A stretch of 64,000 nt of DNA from Bacteroides sp. (GCA_023666705.1 JAMPBO010000017.1:1-64000); one strand, 5' to 3'. Numbered from the stretch's first letter, positions 36,816 to 45,403 are shown. Notes: a model not told the origin generated them from the sequence alone. A program made the numbers and translations.

Positions 36816-37671
36816 TTACTTTTTCTTTACAGGTATCCACACCTCCGAGTAATATTCAGGATCCTGCATGCCGTTTTTATAATCGGCAGGGTTGCTGTAA
36901 TACTCAATGTTGTAGCCCTCGGCAATCTCGTAGCTGCTTGCAGGAAGCCACTCAGAAAAAATTTTGCGGTTTACCTCCTGTAATGGCAACGGCATAGCCC
37001 CGCGGCACGGAAAAACAGCCCACGTATGTGCAGGAATATCATAAACCTCCAGTCCCTTTTCCTCTGCCTGACCGGCAATAAAATCATCCGCAACCATGTA
37101 ACGGAATTGATTGCCCGCCATTTCCTCATCAAAGCAGACCCCATACATTCCCATCACAGGTCTTTCTTTTGCCTGAAGAACAACCGCATCCCAATATTTT
37201 GGAATATCCGTGTTTGCACTTTCATACGAAAATTCCTGCGACAGACCCCATTACCTGAAACGCTGCTTTTTCTTCTATTCTGTATTCCATTATGCTACCT
37301 CCATCTAATGATAATTTAATATGTAACGGAGCAAATGCTTTCAGTATTGCACCATTACGCCTTACATCCGTCGGTGAGCTGCCATGAAACCGTATAAATG
37401 CTTTCGTGAAGCTGTCAGGTGAATCATAAGCATACTTCATTGCCAAATCAATTACCTTACTGTCTGATGAGAGCAATTCATTTCCTGCAAGGGATAATCT
37501 TCTCATACGGATATATTCTCCAACGGTATACCCGCACAGCACGGAAAAGCCTCTTTGGAAGTAAAATGCGGATATATTCACTTCTTTGGCTATCCTGCTT
37601 ACCGTTAAATCCTCCGTAATATGTTCCTCAATGTAGCAAATGGCATCCTCAATGATTTTAACCCAGTTCAT
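36816..37671 (-). pseudogene. Frameshifted AraC-family regulator with GyrI-like effector domain
   Basis: The N-terminal part (37222-37671) is an AraC HTH pair: DLTVSRIAKEVNISAFYFQR and SFTKAFIRFHGSSPTDVRR. The C-terminal part (36816-about 37245) is a GyrI/AraC effector-binding domain (FIAGQAEEKGLEVYDIPAH, YYSEVWIPVK). They are in different frames. Deleting one base in a run of four C (plus strand 37246-37249) restores a single frame of about 285 codons, giving VMGLSQEFSYESANTDIPKY across the joint. This is therefore one gene with a +1 indel, or a sequencing error or slippage site. If intact it would be a ligand-responsive activator, as in multidrug regulators of this layout. Confidence 0.8.
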
Positions 37672-37735
37672 GCGGCAACCTCCAACTTGATTTCGGCTTT
37701 ACTATATCATTTCCGCCTGTGTTCTGCCCGATAAT

Positions 37736-37960
37736 TTATGCTTTATTTTGTCCTGCCATATCATACTCCATTTTCAATTCCTCAACCAAATAATCATCAC
37801 TCATACAATGCATATCCGAAATACCTTGACTAATTAATTGATAAACCTCCGAATGGTAAAAAAAACAGAGTGCATCATCAAGAGATATTGTTTTTTTATT
37901 TGCAAAAGCCTCAATGATACGGGCATACTTTTTTTGTAATAATGTAGGATTTGCATTCAT
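37736..37960 (-). CDS. DUF3791-like small protein
   Basis: 74 aa. The segment SLDDALCFFYHSEVYQLISQG, followed by SDMHCMSDDYLVEELKMEY, matches small proteins annotated as DUF3791 that accompany DUF3990. It is the third gene of a tightly overlapped operon: its ATG overlaps the DUF3990 stop by 4 bp. By position it is a candidate antitoxin for the DUF3990 protein. Confidence 0.65.
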   Translation of the reverse strand: MNANPTLLQKKYARIIEAFANKKTISLDDALCFFYHSEVYQLISQGISDMHCMSDDYLVEELKMEYDMAGQNKA

Positions 37961-38430
37961 ATTTGTTCGCTCCTTTCAAAATGAAGATATTTTTTAATGG
38001 ATTCCAACGACCTGAAACAAATCTGCAAATTAGGTTCCTCATACCGTAAGCGTCCAATCGCTTCTTCTTTATCAATCAATTTGTCTAAATATAATTCTAC
38101 CGTGTTAAAGACCTTATCATTTGCCACACCGCCAATAACAATATCATACTCTGATATATCCTTTTCCCTTCGACAGTTCAATATAAAGTCAAGCCATTCT
38201 TCTGAATAAGAATCAAACCTCAATACATTTAATTCATGTAATGCATTTTCATCAAAATTATAACGGGATACTATTCCCTGCATGCCACGCCTTTTAAACT
38301 TTCCACACCATTTTACAGCCTGCCCATAAATAGGTGTTGTATAAAACCCCCGTCCAAAATCTACATTTAGTCTGGAATGGTCTAAATTCGGAGTACGAAT
38401 TTCCATAAAAGAGCCATGGTAAAGAATCAT
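37957..38430 (-). CDS. DUF3990 protein (predicted ADP-ribosyltransferase-like toxin)
   Basis: 157 aa. It begins MILYHGSFMEIRTPNLD and continues VDFGRGFYTTPIYGQAVKWC, the DUF3990 pattern. DUF3990 is considered related to ADP-ribosyltransferases: the LYHGS start and GFYTT segment correspond to NAD-binding positions of that fold. The target is unknown. Both flanking genes overlap by 4 bp (ATGA), so all three are translated together. I infer a toxin-antitoxin or protein-modification module; the family's biological role is not established. Confidence 0.75.
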   Translation of the reverse strand: MILYHGSFMEIRTPNLDHSRLNVDFGRGFYTTPIYGQAVKWCGKFKRRGMQGIVSRYNFDENALHELNVLRFDSYSEEWLDFILNCRREKDISEYDIVIGGVANDKVFNTVELYLDKLIDKEEAIGRLRYEEPNLQICFRSLESIKKYLHFERSEQI

Positions 38431-38666
38431 ATCTCCACCTCCATTTCCCTCATAATCTCAAGAATATCATGAATAATATATTCCTTGCTTTGGGTGTGCA
38501 GCATCTCATATTCAGGTATAATATAATCCTTAAGAATCGTGCTTTTTTCCGCAAATGCTGTATAAACCTTACTGCCATCCGTTCCCAAATGCTTCGCTAT
38601 ATTCTCAATACAAAATATAACAAATTCCAGTTTAAGGTTGTCCTGTATACTATCAATATAATCCAT
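38427..38666 (-). CDS. DUF3791 family protein
   Basis: 79 aa. The frame could be extended to a TTG at 38681, but GGAGGGG lies directly before the ATG at 38666 (MDYIDSIQ), which I take as the start. The sequence FVIFCIENIAKHLGTDGSKV, then KDYIIPEYEMLHTQSKEYI, is the DUF3791 pattern. It opens the operon and overlaps DUF3990 by 4 bp. A helical adaptor or antitoxin role is inferred from the constant pairing with DUF3990. Confidence 0.75.
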   Translation of the reverse strand: MDYIDSIQDNLKLEFVIFCIENIAKHLGTDGSKVYTAFAEKSTILKDYIIPEYEMLHTQSKEYIIHDILEIMREMEVEI

Positions 38667-38765
38667 ATGCCCCTCCACCAATTGTTATTGCATCCTTTTT
38701 ATTTTAAGCAACTGATTAATACATCTTGCCATTTATTTATATATCATACTACCCCGAAACAAATT

Positions 38766-38806
38766 TTGCACCCCTAAATGTTATTCTATAGCATTTAGAG
38801 GTGCAA
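38766..38806. terminator. Hairpin terminator after the MATE-kinase gene
   Basis: Fifteen-base arms, TTGCACCCCTAAATG (38766-38780) and its partner (38792-38806), pair with one mismatch around an 11-nt loop. The T-run is weak on either strand. It lies 22 bp after the MATE-kinase stop. Confidence 0.55.
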
Positions 38807-38827
38807 TAAATTTCTGCCCTGTTTCTT

Positions 38828-40795
38828 TTATTGTTTATGACTTAGATACGAATAAATTAAATCTGCAGTTTCCTCCACGCCGATCGAGCTGTCAACACAC
38901 AGCTCGTAGCTATGGGAGTCACCCCACTTTTTATCCGTAATGCTTTCATAATATGATTTTCTTGCCAAGTCAGCACGCTCAATACTTTTAGCTGCCTGCT
39001 CCCTGTTGTCTCCATACATTTCCATTACTTTCCTGGTACGGTACTCCTCAGGTGCCGTAATAAATATTCTGACCACATTTTCGTAATTCTTTAATACATA
39101 ATCTGCCGAACGTCCAACAATAACGCAGGAGCCTGAATCCGCAATATGCCGTATTGCCTGATCCTGTGCCATAATTGCCTGCTGCACTGCACTTGTGCTT
39201 AAATAAAGCTCCTTCATCACCGCATTTTCATCAGAATTTAAATTGGAAATAAATTTTTCCGCCAAGCCACTCTCATGTGCAGCAATGGCAATCATTTCCT
39301 TATAGTAGCATGGAACACCCAACTTTTCTGCAACCAACTGACCAATCCGTTTCCCTGCCGAACCATGTTCACGTGATATTGTAACCACAACGCCTTCTTT
39401 TGTCGGATAACCTGGCAATACATGTTCCTTTACTTCATTTTCATCTGTCACACTTAACTGCTTCCAAAGTCTGATCATAACGACCGACGTAATCGCAGTT
39501 GCAAGGATATCTGCCACCGGAGCTGCCCAGAAAATACCTGTAACGCCAAGTGCCATTGGTGCAACCAGTGAAAATACAATCAAAAATACATCTCTAATTA
39601 TGGAAAGCGGTGCCGCAGTCTTGGCATGACCAATTGACTGTAAGAAAATGGCACATACCTTCTGCACACATGTAAACATAATCAGGGAAAGGTAAATCCG
39701 CAGACATTTAACTGCAAACTGTGTATATAATTCGCTGTCTGCCCCAAACATGCGTATAAATACCTGTGGCACTGCTTCAAACAGCACCGTACAGACCAGA
39801 CATACAATCAATGTCCATCCGACAATTAACTTGAGTAATTTTTTTACACGCTCATACTTTCCTGCTCCATAATTATAGCCCACAATCGGCTGTGCACCTG
39901 CTGCAATTCCAATCGCAATATTAAGCACAATTTGAAACAGCTTCATAATGACAACAAATGCCGCAAGCGGAATGTCCGCCCCATAGACTGACTCAGCTCC
40001 ATAACGCACCAGCAGTATATTGTTGATGATTGTAATGATAACAATGGAAAGCTGTGTCAAAAGGCTTGATGTTCCAAGTGCCATAATGGGCTTTAGCAGT
40101 GATGCATCCAGGCGGAAGCTGCCAGCCTGAATGTGAAACGTCTTACTTTTCCGTAAATATGCGGCACAAATTACAAAGCTCACAAACTGTCCCAAAATAG
40201 TCGCATATGCCGCACCCTGAATTCCAAGGTCAAGAACAAAAATAGCCACAGGGTCACCAATAATGTTGATGACTGCACCGACCAGCATTGCTCCCATTGC
40301 ATAACGCGGGCTTCCGTCAGCACGGATAATGGATGCAAGTGTATTTTGCACCATGGCAAGGGGCATCATTGCATATATTATAAATCCATAATTGTGTGCC
40401 ATTTCCAGGTTTGCATCGGTGGCACCGATTAGCTGTAGCAGCCCATCACCACAGCAATAGCTGATTACAATAATTACCACGCCCGAGAGGAAGGAACACA
40501 AAACTGCGTTGCCAACTCCCTTATGGATTTTTTCTGTTTCATTTCTTCCCAGTGATACACTTAAATGTGCTGCTGCACCGTCCCCAAAGAACAGGGACAT
40601 GCCCCAACCCACAACGGTAATTGGGAAGATAACTCCTGTAGCTGCATTTGCAAGATATCCTATGCCGTTTCCGACAAAAATTTGGTCTACAATATTGTAG
40701 AGACAAGAAATAATAAGTGAAAAGATACACGGTATGGCAAATTTCCGAAGCAGCCTACCCACCTTTTCCGTACCAAGATATTGATTGTTTTCCAT
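38828..40795 (-). CDS. MATE transporter fused to a cytidylate-kinase-like domain
   Basis: 655 aa from the ATG preceded by AGGAGG (4 bp). The longer frame from 40831 lies in the leader hairpin and is unlikely to be used. Residues 1-440 are a complete 12-helix MATE exporter (GRLLRKFAIPCIFSLIISCL at the start). After a short linker, about 200 residues form a Cytidylate_kin2-like P-loop domain: VVTISREHGSAGKRIGQLVA, then VIVGRSADYVL and a helical lid. The P-loop reads SREHGSAGKRIG. Stand-alone proteins of this kinase group are common in Clostridia and their substrate is unknown. The fusion suggests nucleotide-dependent control or modification of transport, which is an inference. Expression is probably controlled by the terminator in its leader. 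Confidence 0.85.
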   Translation of the reverse strand: MENNQYLGTEKVGRLLRKFAIPCIFSLIISCLYNIVDQIFVGNGIGYLANAATGVIFPITVVGWGMSLFFGDGAAAHLSVSLGRNETEKIHKGVGNAVLCSFLSGVVIIVISYCCGDGLLQLIGATDANLEMAHNYGFIIYAMMPLAMVQNTLASIIRADGSPRYAMGAMLVGAVINIIGDPVAIFVLDLGIQGAAYATILGQFVSFVICAAYLRKSKTFHIQAGSFRLDASLLKPIMALGTSSLLTQLSIVIITIINNILLVRYGAESVYGADIPLAAFVVIMKLFQIVLNIAIGIAAGAQPIVGYNYGAGKYERVKKLLKLIVGWTLIVCLVCTVLFEAVPQVFIRMFGADSELYTQFAVKCLRIYLSLIMFTCVQKVCAIFLQSIGHAKTAAPLSIIRDVFLIVFSLVAPMALGVTGIFWAAPVADILATAITSVVMIRLWKQLSVTDENEVKEHVLPGYPTKEGVVVTISREHGSAGKRIGQLVAEKLGVPCYYKEMIAIAAHESGLAEKFISNLNSDENAVMKELYLSTSAVQQAIMAQDQAIRHIADSGSCVIVGRSADYVLKNYENVVRIFITAPEEYRTRKVMEMYGDNREQAAKSIERADLARKSYYESITDKKWGDSHSYELCVDSSIGVEETADLIYSYLSHKQ

Positions 40796-40817
40796 AAATC
40801 CTCCTAATTTAAAGCAC

Positions 40818-40878
40818 AAAAAAAGACACATATATCCCGTACCGTAATCAGATTTACGTGCGGTGCACTACATGTGTC
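40818..40878 (-). promoter_or_regulatory. Attenuator-type leader hairpin upstream of the MATE-kinase gene
   Basis: On the minus strand GACACAT (40872-40878) pairs with ATGTGTC (40825-40831). Inner pairs (CGTAA with TTACG) extend the hairpin, and seven T follow (40818-40824). The hairpin ends only 23 bases before the ATG, so no separate promoter fits after it. It must be read through for the gene to be expressed. Confidence 0.6.
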
Positions 40879-40908
40879 GTTAATTGCCTGCTTGAATTTT
40901 CAAATGGA

Positions 40909-40937
40909 ATTATATTTTTTTTGCATTTAAAAGTCAA
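40909..40937 (-). promoter_or_regulatory. Strong promoter of the MATE-kinase gene
   Basis: On the minus strand TTGACT (40932-40937) and TATAAT (40909-40914) are separated by 17 bp. The transcript would begin near 40902, giving a leader of about 107 nt that contains the attenuator hairpin. Confidence 0.7.
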
Positions 40938-40998
40938 AGGACATTTTTCACAAGGTTTTCATCATCAACATTTGTGGATAATGACAAAAAATCATACA

Positions 40999-41328
40999 CT
41001 AAAATATTACCACCAAAAGCATTTTAAACTGCTCCTGTCCATAGACGGCATGCGGATGTTTTGCAGGCATTATAATTGATTCTCCTTCGTGAAGCTCATA
41101 GCTTACTCCGTCAATGGTAATTTTTCCAACCCCGTCCAGGCAGGTAACAAATGCATCTCCGCCTGATTCATGGGTACTGATTTCTTCTCCCTTGTCAAAG
41201 GAAAACAGGGTAACGCTTACATGTTCATTTTGTGCTAATGTTTTACTCACAACCTGTCCCTGCTGGTAAGCCACCTGTTCCTTTAAAACCATTACCTCTG
41301 CCTTATTAATATTTTTCATTCCACTCAT
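40999..41328 (-). CDS. Small cupin-domain protein
   Basis: 109 aa from the ATG at 41328, which has AAGGAG eight bases upstream. The longer frame from 41409 has no such site and would overlap the upstream gene. The cupin barrel signatures are SFDKGEEISTHESGGDAFV and GESIIMPAKHPHAV, giving three His/Glu metal ligands. Single-domain cupins of this size are enzymes or sensors of unclear substrate. It is 28 bp after the TfoX-like gene and likely cotranscribed with it. Confidence 0.78.
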   Translation of the reverse strand: MSGMKNINKAEVMVLKEQVAYQQGQVVSKTLAQNEHVSVTLFSFDKGEEISTHESGGDAFVTCLDGVGKITIDGVSYELHEGESIIMPAKHPHAVYGQEQFKMLLVVIF

Positions 41329-41356
41329 TGCAAAATCTCCTTTTGATTTAATTGTA

Positions 41357-41683
41357 CTACCTTCCCTTTGATTTTTTCTTCGGTTCAGGCAGCTCCATGT
41401 ACATTTCATTTAACAGTTCTGCCATCAGCTCCGTATTTTCTACAGAGTCAACAATCACCATCAGCGTTTTGGAGCCTTCATACGGATATGCCCGCTCAGC
41501 CTCAGGCATACGCCTTAGCACAGCATCCGTCGGTTTTAGAAAAAGGGTATTATCACAAATATCCCCTATCAACTTTCCCTGATAATAAACTAAGTACTCG
41601 CCCATCATTTTTCGGGTTGTTATTTCTCCCACTCTTTGGAGATTTTCCACAATATAATCATGGAATTCTTTTGATGTCGCCAT
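41357..41683 (-). CDS. TfoX/Sxy N-terminal domain protein
   Basis: 108 aa. It contains RKMMGEYLVYYQGKLIGDI and CDNTLFLKPTDA, the TfoX N-terminal pattern. Gamma-proteobacterial TfoX regulates competence, but the small clostridial forms consist of this domain only and their role is unknown. AGGTGATTTG precedes the ATG at 41683; one upstream TTG is also in frame. It is the first of two close genes, with the cupin gene following. Confidence 0.75.
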   Translation of the reverse strand: MATSKEFHDYIVENLQRVGEITTRKMMGEYLVYYQGKLIGDICDNTLFLKPTDAVLRRMPEAERAYPYEGSKTLMVIVDSVENTELMAELLNEMYMELPEPKKKSKGR

Positions 41684-41772
41684 CAAATCACCTGCCTTTT
41701 TCAGATTGTACTCTCATTCCAAATTCATAAATGGATTCATTTCATGTCCCGACAGCCTCGTCACAGAACATA

Positions 41773-42408
41773 TCATGACGCAAATCTTACAGGATGGCGA
41801 ATCACGGTTTTTAACCGTTCAGGAGCCACACGTCTGGCATCTGACAAATAAATTTCATGGTGCAGCCGCTTGTCTGTAAAGTCATTGACATATCCATTAT
41901 CAAGGCAAAACTTGTCCATCAACGCAACCGTAGCCGGCTCATCATCAAAAGCTCCTATATGCATACACTGAACACATAGTCCTTCCTTTATCGTCATAAA
42001 TTCCACCTTGGAAAAATCCTGTCCCTTTTTCTGTTCTGCCTCTTTCACTGCCCACTGAAAATCCTTTTCCGTCACAAAATCGGGCAGTCGGATTACCGAT
42101 ATCCAGCAAAAATCTTCTTTTCTGGCATAATCGATTCCATCCGTATTTTCCTGCCACCAAAACCCCTCCAGCGGCGGCACCACATAATCGAAATATCCCT
42201 CAATTTTATGGTTGCCTTTCTTACTCATTTTGATTGTATACGCAATTCCATAAAGGAGTCCGATAGATGCCTTGTAATCTCCATCCTCATCGTTTGGATT
42301 TCCCTTGCCCCTCACAGCAATAAAATTCATTTCGGGAACATCTACAATCTCAGGTTTATTTTTCGGCATGTAAAATTCTTTGTACTCTTTTTTAAAATCA
42401 AATGACAT
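41773..42408 (-). CDS. GyrI-like small-molecule-binding domain protein
   Basis: 211 aa. It starts MSFDFKKEYKEFY and has the EMNFIAVRGKGNPNDEDGDY segment, then IEGYFDYVVPPLEGFWW, of the stand-alone GyrI-like family. These relate to the effector domains of multidrug-binding regulators, but here there is no DNA-binding domain. Many members are thought to hydrolyse or sequester small toxic compounds. The gene sits among other small single-domain genes and has no obvious partner. Confidence 0.8.
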   Translation of the reverse strand: MSFDFKKEYKEFYMPKNKPEIVDVPEMNFIAVRGKGNPNDEDGDYKASIGLLYGIAYTIKMSKKGNHKIEGYFDYVVPPLEGFWWQENTDGIDYARKEDFCWISVIRLPDFVTEKDFQWAVKEAEQKKGQDFSKVEFMTIKEGLCVQCMHIGAFDDEPATVALMDKFCLDNGYVNDFTDKRLHHEIYLSDARRVAPERLKTVIRHPVRFAS

Positions 42409-42433
42409 TTTATTTCTCCTATTAAATAAAGCA

Positions 42434-42487
42434 GGGGCTGTTGCAAAATAGATGATTACCCCTCTATGGAGCAGCGGCTCCTTTTTT
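42434..42487 (+). terminator. Hairpin followed by T-run (plus orientation)
   Basis: GGGGCTGTTGC (42434-42444) can pair fully, with G-U pairs, with GCAGCGGCTCC (42471-42481), and six T follow. A nested perfect hairpin GGAGC/GCTCC also fits. No plus-strand gene precedes it. On the minus strand it separates the flavin reductase from the GyrI-like gene. Confidence 0.45.
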
Positions 42488-42507
42488 GTGTATGCTTTAC
42501 CTTTACT

Positions 42508-43080
42508 TTATTTCTTCATCAGTGCAGCACCTGCATTCCATGCTGTTCCAACCTGTTCCCCTGACACATAATATCCGTGCTGGAACTGGTCAAATATAAG
42601 TGCATCTAATTTAACAGGGTCCACCTTTCCATTTTCGGACAAAACAGCTTCCTCCGCTGCCGTATTTACGATTTTTCCGACAATACAATAAAAGCTTTCC
42701 GTCTCCACAACCTCGGCAAGCTCACACTCCATAACAACAGGAAATTCCTCAATGATTGGTGCATCAACAAATGTGCTCTTTGTTGCTGTATATCCTGTCC
42801 TCTCAAATTTATCCGTCATCTGATTTCCCGATGCAATACCAAAGAAATCCGCCACATCCATGTGTGCCCTGTCCGCAATACTTACGGTAAATGCTTTCTT
42901 TCCCAGCAGATTCTGAGTCGTTTTGTGCCCCTCATCAATGAAAAGTGCAATTTTGTCATTGCTGCAAATCATACCCCACGCTGCATTCATGACATTTACC
43001 TTGTCATTCTCTCCATAAGCCGCTACCATAAGAACCGGCATAGGATAAACTGCCTGTACAACTCCTAAATTCTTTTTCAT
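42508..43080 (-). CDS. Flavin reductase family protein
   Basis: 190 aa. The start MKKNLGVVQAVYPMPVLMVAAYG and the segments VNVMNAAWGMICSND and LLGKKAFTVSI mark the FMN-binding split-barrel flavin-reductase family, common in anaerobes. Such proteins bind FMN and transfer hydride or electrons to small substrates or partner redox proteins. The physiological substrate is unknown. AAGGAGATTTTCT precedes the ATG. It stands alone, separated by hairpins on both sides. Confidence 0.85.
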   Translation of the reverse strand: MKKNLGVVQAVYPMPVLMVAAYGENDKVNVMNAAWGMICSNDKIALFIDEGHKTTQNLLGKKAFTVSIADRAHMDVADFFGIASGNQMTDKFERTGYTATKSTFVDAPIIEEFPVVMECELAEVVETESFYCIVGKIVNTAAEEAVLSENGKVDPVKLDALIFDQFQHGYYVSGEQVGTAWNAGAALMKK

Positions 43081-43112
43081 AGAAAATCTCCTTTCCTACT
43101 TCAATCGTTTAT

Positions 43113-43164
43113 TAGGTAATTGCACAACTCACTTTTTGAAACTGCTAAGTTTTGCAATTGCCTA
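43113..43164. repeat. Imperfect inverted repeat upstream of the flavin reductase
   Basis: Arms of 17 bp, TAGGTAATTGCACAACT (43113-43129) and its partner (43148-43164), differ at two positions. It lies in the 200-bp gap between the HD-domain gene end and the flavin reductase start. It could be a terminator or a small palindromic element. Confidence 0.5.
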
Positions 43165-43280
43165 TTCAATTGTTTACCTGTACATTATATCATTTTATAT
43201 TATTTATTTTAAGCTTAAAACTTAATTTCATAACAAATCCTTAATCGCCTGCTTCCGTATCTGTCAAATCCTTTTCATCC

Positions 43281-43874
43281 TTATTTGCACATGTTGTTAA
43301 TTTTATCCTCTGAAGCCTTCATTGCCTCCAATGTTAATGTAAGAAGCTTATCAAGCTCCCAGCCCAGCTGCTCCGCACCCCGTTCAATAACATCCCTTGA
43401 ACAGCCTGCCGCAAAGCCCTTGCTTTTATATTTTTTCTTTAATGATTTTAACTCCATATCTTTTGTACTTTTTGATGGACGCATAAGAGCCGCTGCCCAT
43501 ATCAGTCCCGTCAATTCATCCACAGCAAAAAGTACCTTTTCCATCTCATGCTCTGGTGCAACATCAAGTGTTACCCCGCATCCCACGGTAATTCCATATC
43601 CATGTGAAACCACACTATGAATAATATCCTCACCCACGCCAGCTTCTCTAAGCATTTCCGGTGCTTTCAGACAATGCTCGTTCGGATATAATTCAAAATC
43701 GATATCATGGAGCAGCCCAACAATGCCCCAAAATTCCTCATCTTCCTCATATCCCAATTCCTTCGCAAACCACTTCATAACTTCCTCAACTGTGATTGCA
43801 TGCTGCAAATGGAATTCGTCCTTATTAAACTTCTTTAATAACTCATATGCATCTTTTCTCGATATATGTTCCAT
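43281..43874 (-). CDS. HD-domain phosphohydrolase
   Basis: 197 aa. The HD motif is visible as a conserved His in FHLQHAITVEEVM, the HD pair in GLLHDIDFEL, and later HSVVSHGY and FAVDELTGLI. These metal-binding residues suggest an active hydrolase of the HDIG-like group common in Firmicutes, acting on nucleotides or phosphomonoesters. The substrate is unknown. It has its own ribosome site (GGAGAT) and no obvious operon partner. Confidence 0.85.
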   Translation of the reverse strand: MEHISRKDAYELLKKFNKDEFHLQHAITVEEVMKWFAKELGYEEDEEFWGIVGLLHDIDFELYPNEHCLKAPEMLREAGVGEDIIHSVVSHGYGITVGCGVTLDVAPEHEMEKVLFAVDELTGLIWAAALMRPSKSTKDMELKSLKKKYKSKGFAAGCSRDVIERGAEQLGWELDKLLTLTLEAMKASEDKINNMCK

Positions 43875-43925
43875 GGCAATTATCTCCTTTACGTAAAATT
43901 ATTATTATTTATATCATAAAATCGA

Positions 43926-44003
43926 GGCTGTCGCAGCAAGAATTTAAGGCACACACAAAATTACACTGACAACTATGTGCCTTAAATCCTTACTGCGACA
44001 GCC
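43926..44003 (-). terminator. Long hairpin terminator of the LanC-cysK-LanC operon
   Basis: Arms of 28 bases (43926-43953 and 43976-44003) begin GGCTGTCGCAG and pair completely in the minus-strand RNA, with two G-U pairs. In the plus-strand RNA the same two positions are A-C mismatches, so it was shaped for minus-strand transcripts. It lies 22 bp after the LanC-like stop. Confidence 0.65.
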
Positions 44004-44025
44004 CCGTTATATAAACAAGATTGAA

Positions 44026-45399
44026 TTATGCATTTTCAGGATACGGATCATCAAACAACCTGTCCCACTCATATTTGTTTTCCAGAAATAAATATAACTG
44101 CGTTAAAGCAGCGGCAATTCCCGCAGTACCGACTGCATAGGAGATACTCTTTGTTATCCTGCCTGGATTTACTCTCTCAAAAGCCAGCGGAAATGCAATT
44201 CCTTTATTTTGCTTTTCCTGTTCTCCAAGTAAAATGTTACCTGCTGTAACAGCAACCTCCTTCGCTTTATCACTGCCTGTTACAAGGCTATAGTTAATCA
44301 GGAACTGAAGCACTCCCGCAGTACCGCAGCATAAACACGTTGTATTCCAATACCCGGCTGACTGTTTTTCAGGCACCTCCAAATATCTTAATCCCTTGTA
44401 CAAGCCGTCAATAAACTCCAGATATTCTTTTTTCCCTGTTATTTGATGCAATCGGTAAAACAACTTGCTTGTTCCCGCAGGTCCATGACAGCTTGACACA
44501 TAAAATATCGTATCTTCCTTTGGATTATCATGCCACGGTACCAAAAAACCATCCCCCTGCTGAATGGCAATTGCCTTCAGATGAATTGCGGCTTCCATGG
44601 CGGCATTTAAGTATCGCTGGTCCCCTGTTACATCATATGCAACTGTCAACGCATACCCTACACCTGCCGTACCACATTCAAAATTTGGAACCCTCGTTTG
44701 ATTTGGATGTGCCGTACTCAGCCATGCATACCCTCCTCTTGCATCCTTTTCAGCCTTAGCCAAAATGCAGTCAGCAGCTTTGCAAACAGCCCTCGTTACA
44801 GTTTCATCCTGCAGATATTCATTGACCTTTGCCAAATATACAAGCACTCCTCCATCAAACAGCATACTTGTATCACCGTTCCAAAAAATTCCGGTTTCAT
44901 CCTGCTTGGCAGCGTGTATAATCTCATATGCAATTTCTTCCAACACCTTTAAATCCTTTTTGCGTCCTGCATATTTATAATATTGTGCGATAACCATACC
45001 GATTCCTGCCACTCCCATATAAATTCCATATTCGATTCCCGACATATTCAAATTGCTTATGGCAACCTCTGCCTGCTCACGCCAATGGCTGTCCAAATAA
45101 TCAACGGCTTTGGTTGCATATGTAAGATATTTTTCATTCTTTGTTACCTTATACAATTGAAGATATAAATAACCAATTCCGCCTGTTCCTGCAAAATATG
45201 TCAAATCAGGCTTATCTGTTTTATTGCTTGTCGATGGCTCCTGGTCCTTCCAATAAATACCATCCTCCGTTTCTACCATAAATTGTTCCAGATAATCGGA
45301 AACATCTTCTGCTGCCCTTAAATACTCGTCAAATGTCTGTGCTTCCTGCTGACGGAATCGTTTTCCAATTTTAAATTGATAGTCAATATATTTATCCAT
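44026..45399 (-). CDS. LanC-like protein 1 (lanthionine-cyclase fold, CCG type)
   Basis: 457 aa. It shows the series of GxxG turns of the LanC alpha/alpha-toroid: FAGTGGIGYLYL, YMGVAGIGMVIA, FECGTAGVGYAL, CHGPAGTSKLF, CCGTAGVLQFL and YAVGTAGIAAAL. LanC binds a catalytic zinc through one Cys and a Cys-His pair. The matching positions here are Cys304 (SCHG) and Cys357-Cys358 (CLCCG), so the His of the second motif is replaced by Cys, as in CCG-type cyclases such as ProcM. No lantibiotic dehydratase, precursor peptide or transporter is present. It follows the cysteine synthase by 4 bp, so its substrate is more likely a cysteine-derived thiol than a peptide (inference). It is the last gene before a strong terminator. 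Confidence 0.82.
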   Translation of the reverse strand: MDKYIDYQFKIGKRFRQQEAQTFDEYLRAAEDVSDYLEQFMVETEDGIYWKDQEPSTSNKTDKPDLTYFAGTGGIGYLYLQLYKVTKNEKYLTYATKAVDYLDSHWREQAEVAISNLNMSGIEYGIYMGVAGIGMVIAQYYKYAGRKKDLKVLEEIAYEIIHAAKQDETGIFWNGDTSMLFDGGVLVYLAKVNEYLQDETVTRAVCKAADCILAKAEKDARGGYAWLSTAHPNQTRVPNFECGTAGVGYALTVAYDVTGDQRYLNAAMEAAIHLKAIAIQQGDGFLVPWHDNPKEDTIFYVSSCHGPAGTSKLFYRLHQITGKKEYLEFIDGLYKGLRYLEVPEKQSAGYWNTTCLCCGTAGVLQFLINYSLVTGSDKAKEVAVTAGNILLGEQEKQNKGIAFPLAFERVNPGRITKSISYAVGTAGIAAALTQLYLFLENKYEWDRLFDDPYPENA

Positions 45400-45403
45400 C
45401 CTG

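Noticed and set aside
42434-44003. The two hairpins beginning with a GGCTGT-type arm as copies of one small mobile element
   Set aside because: Only the first 8-10 bases are similar and the rest is unrelated. Each is better explained as a terminator.
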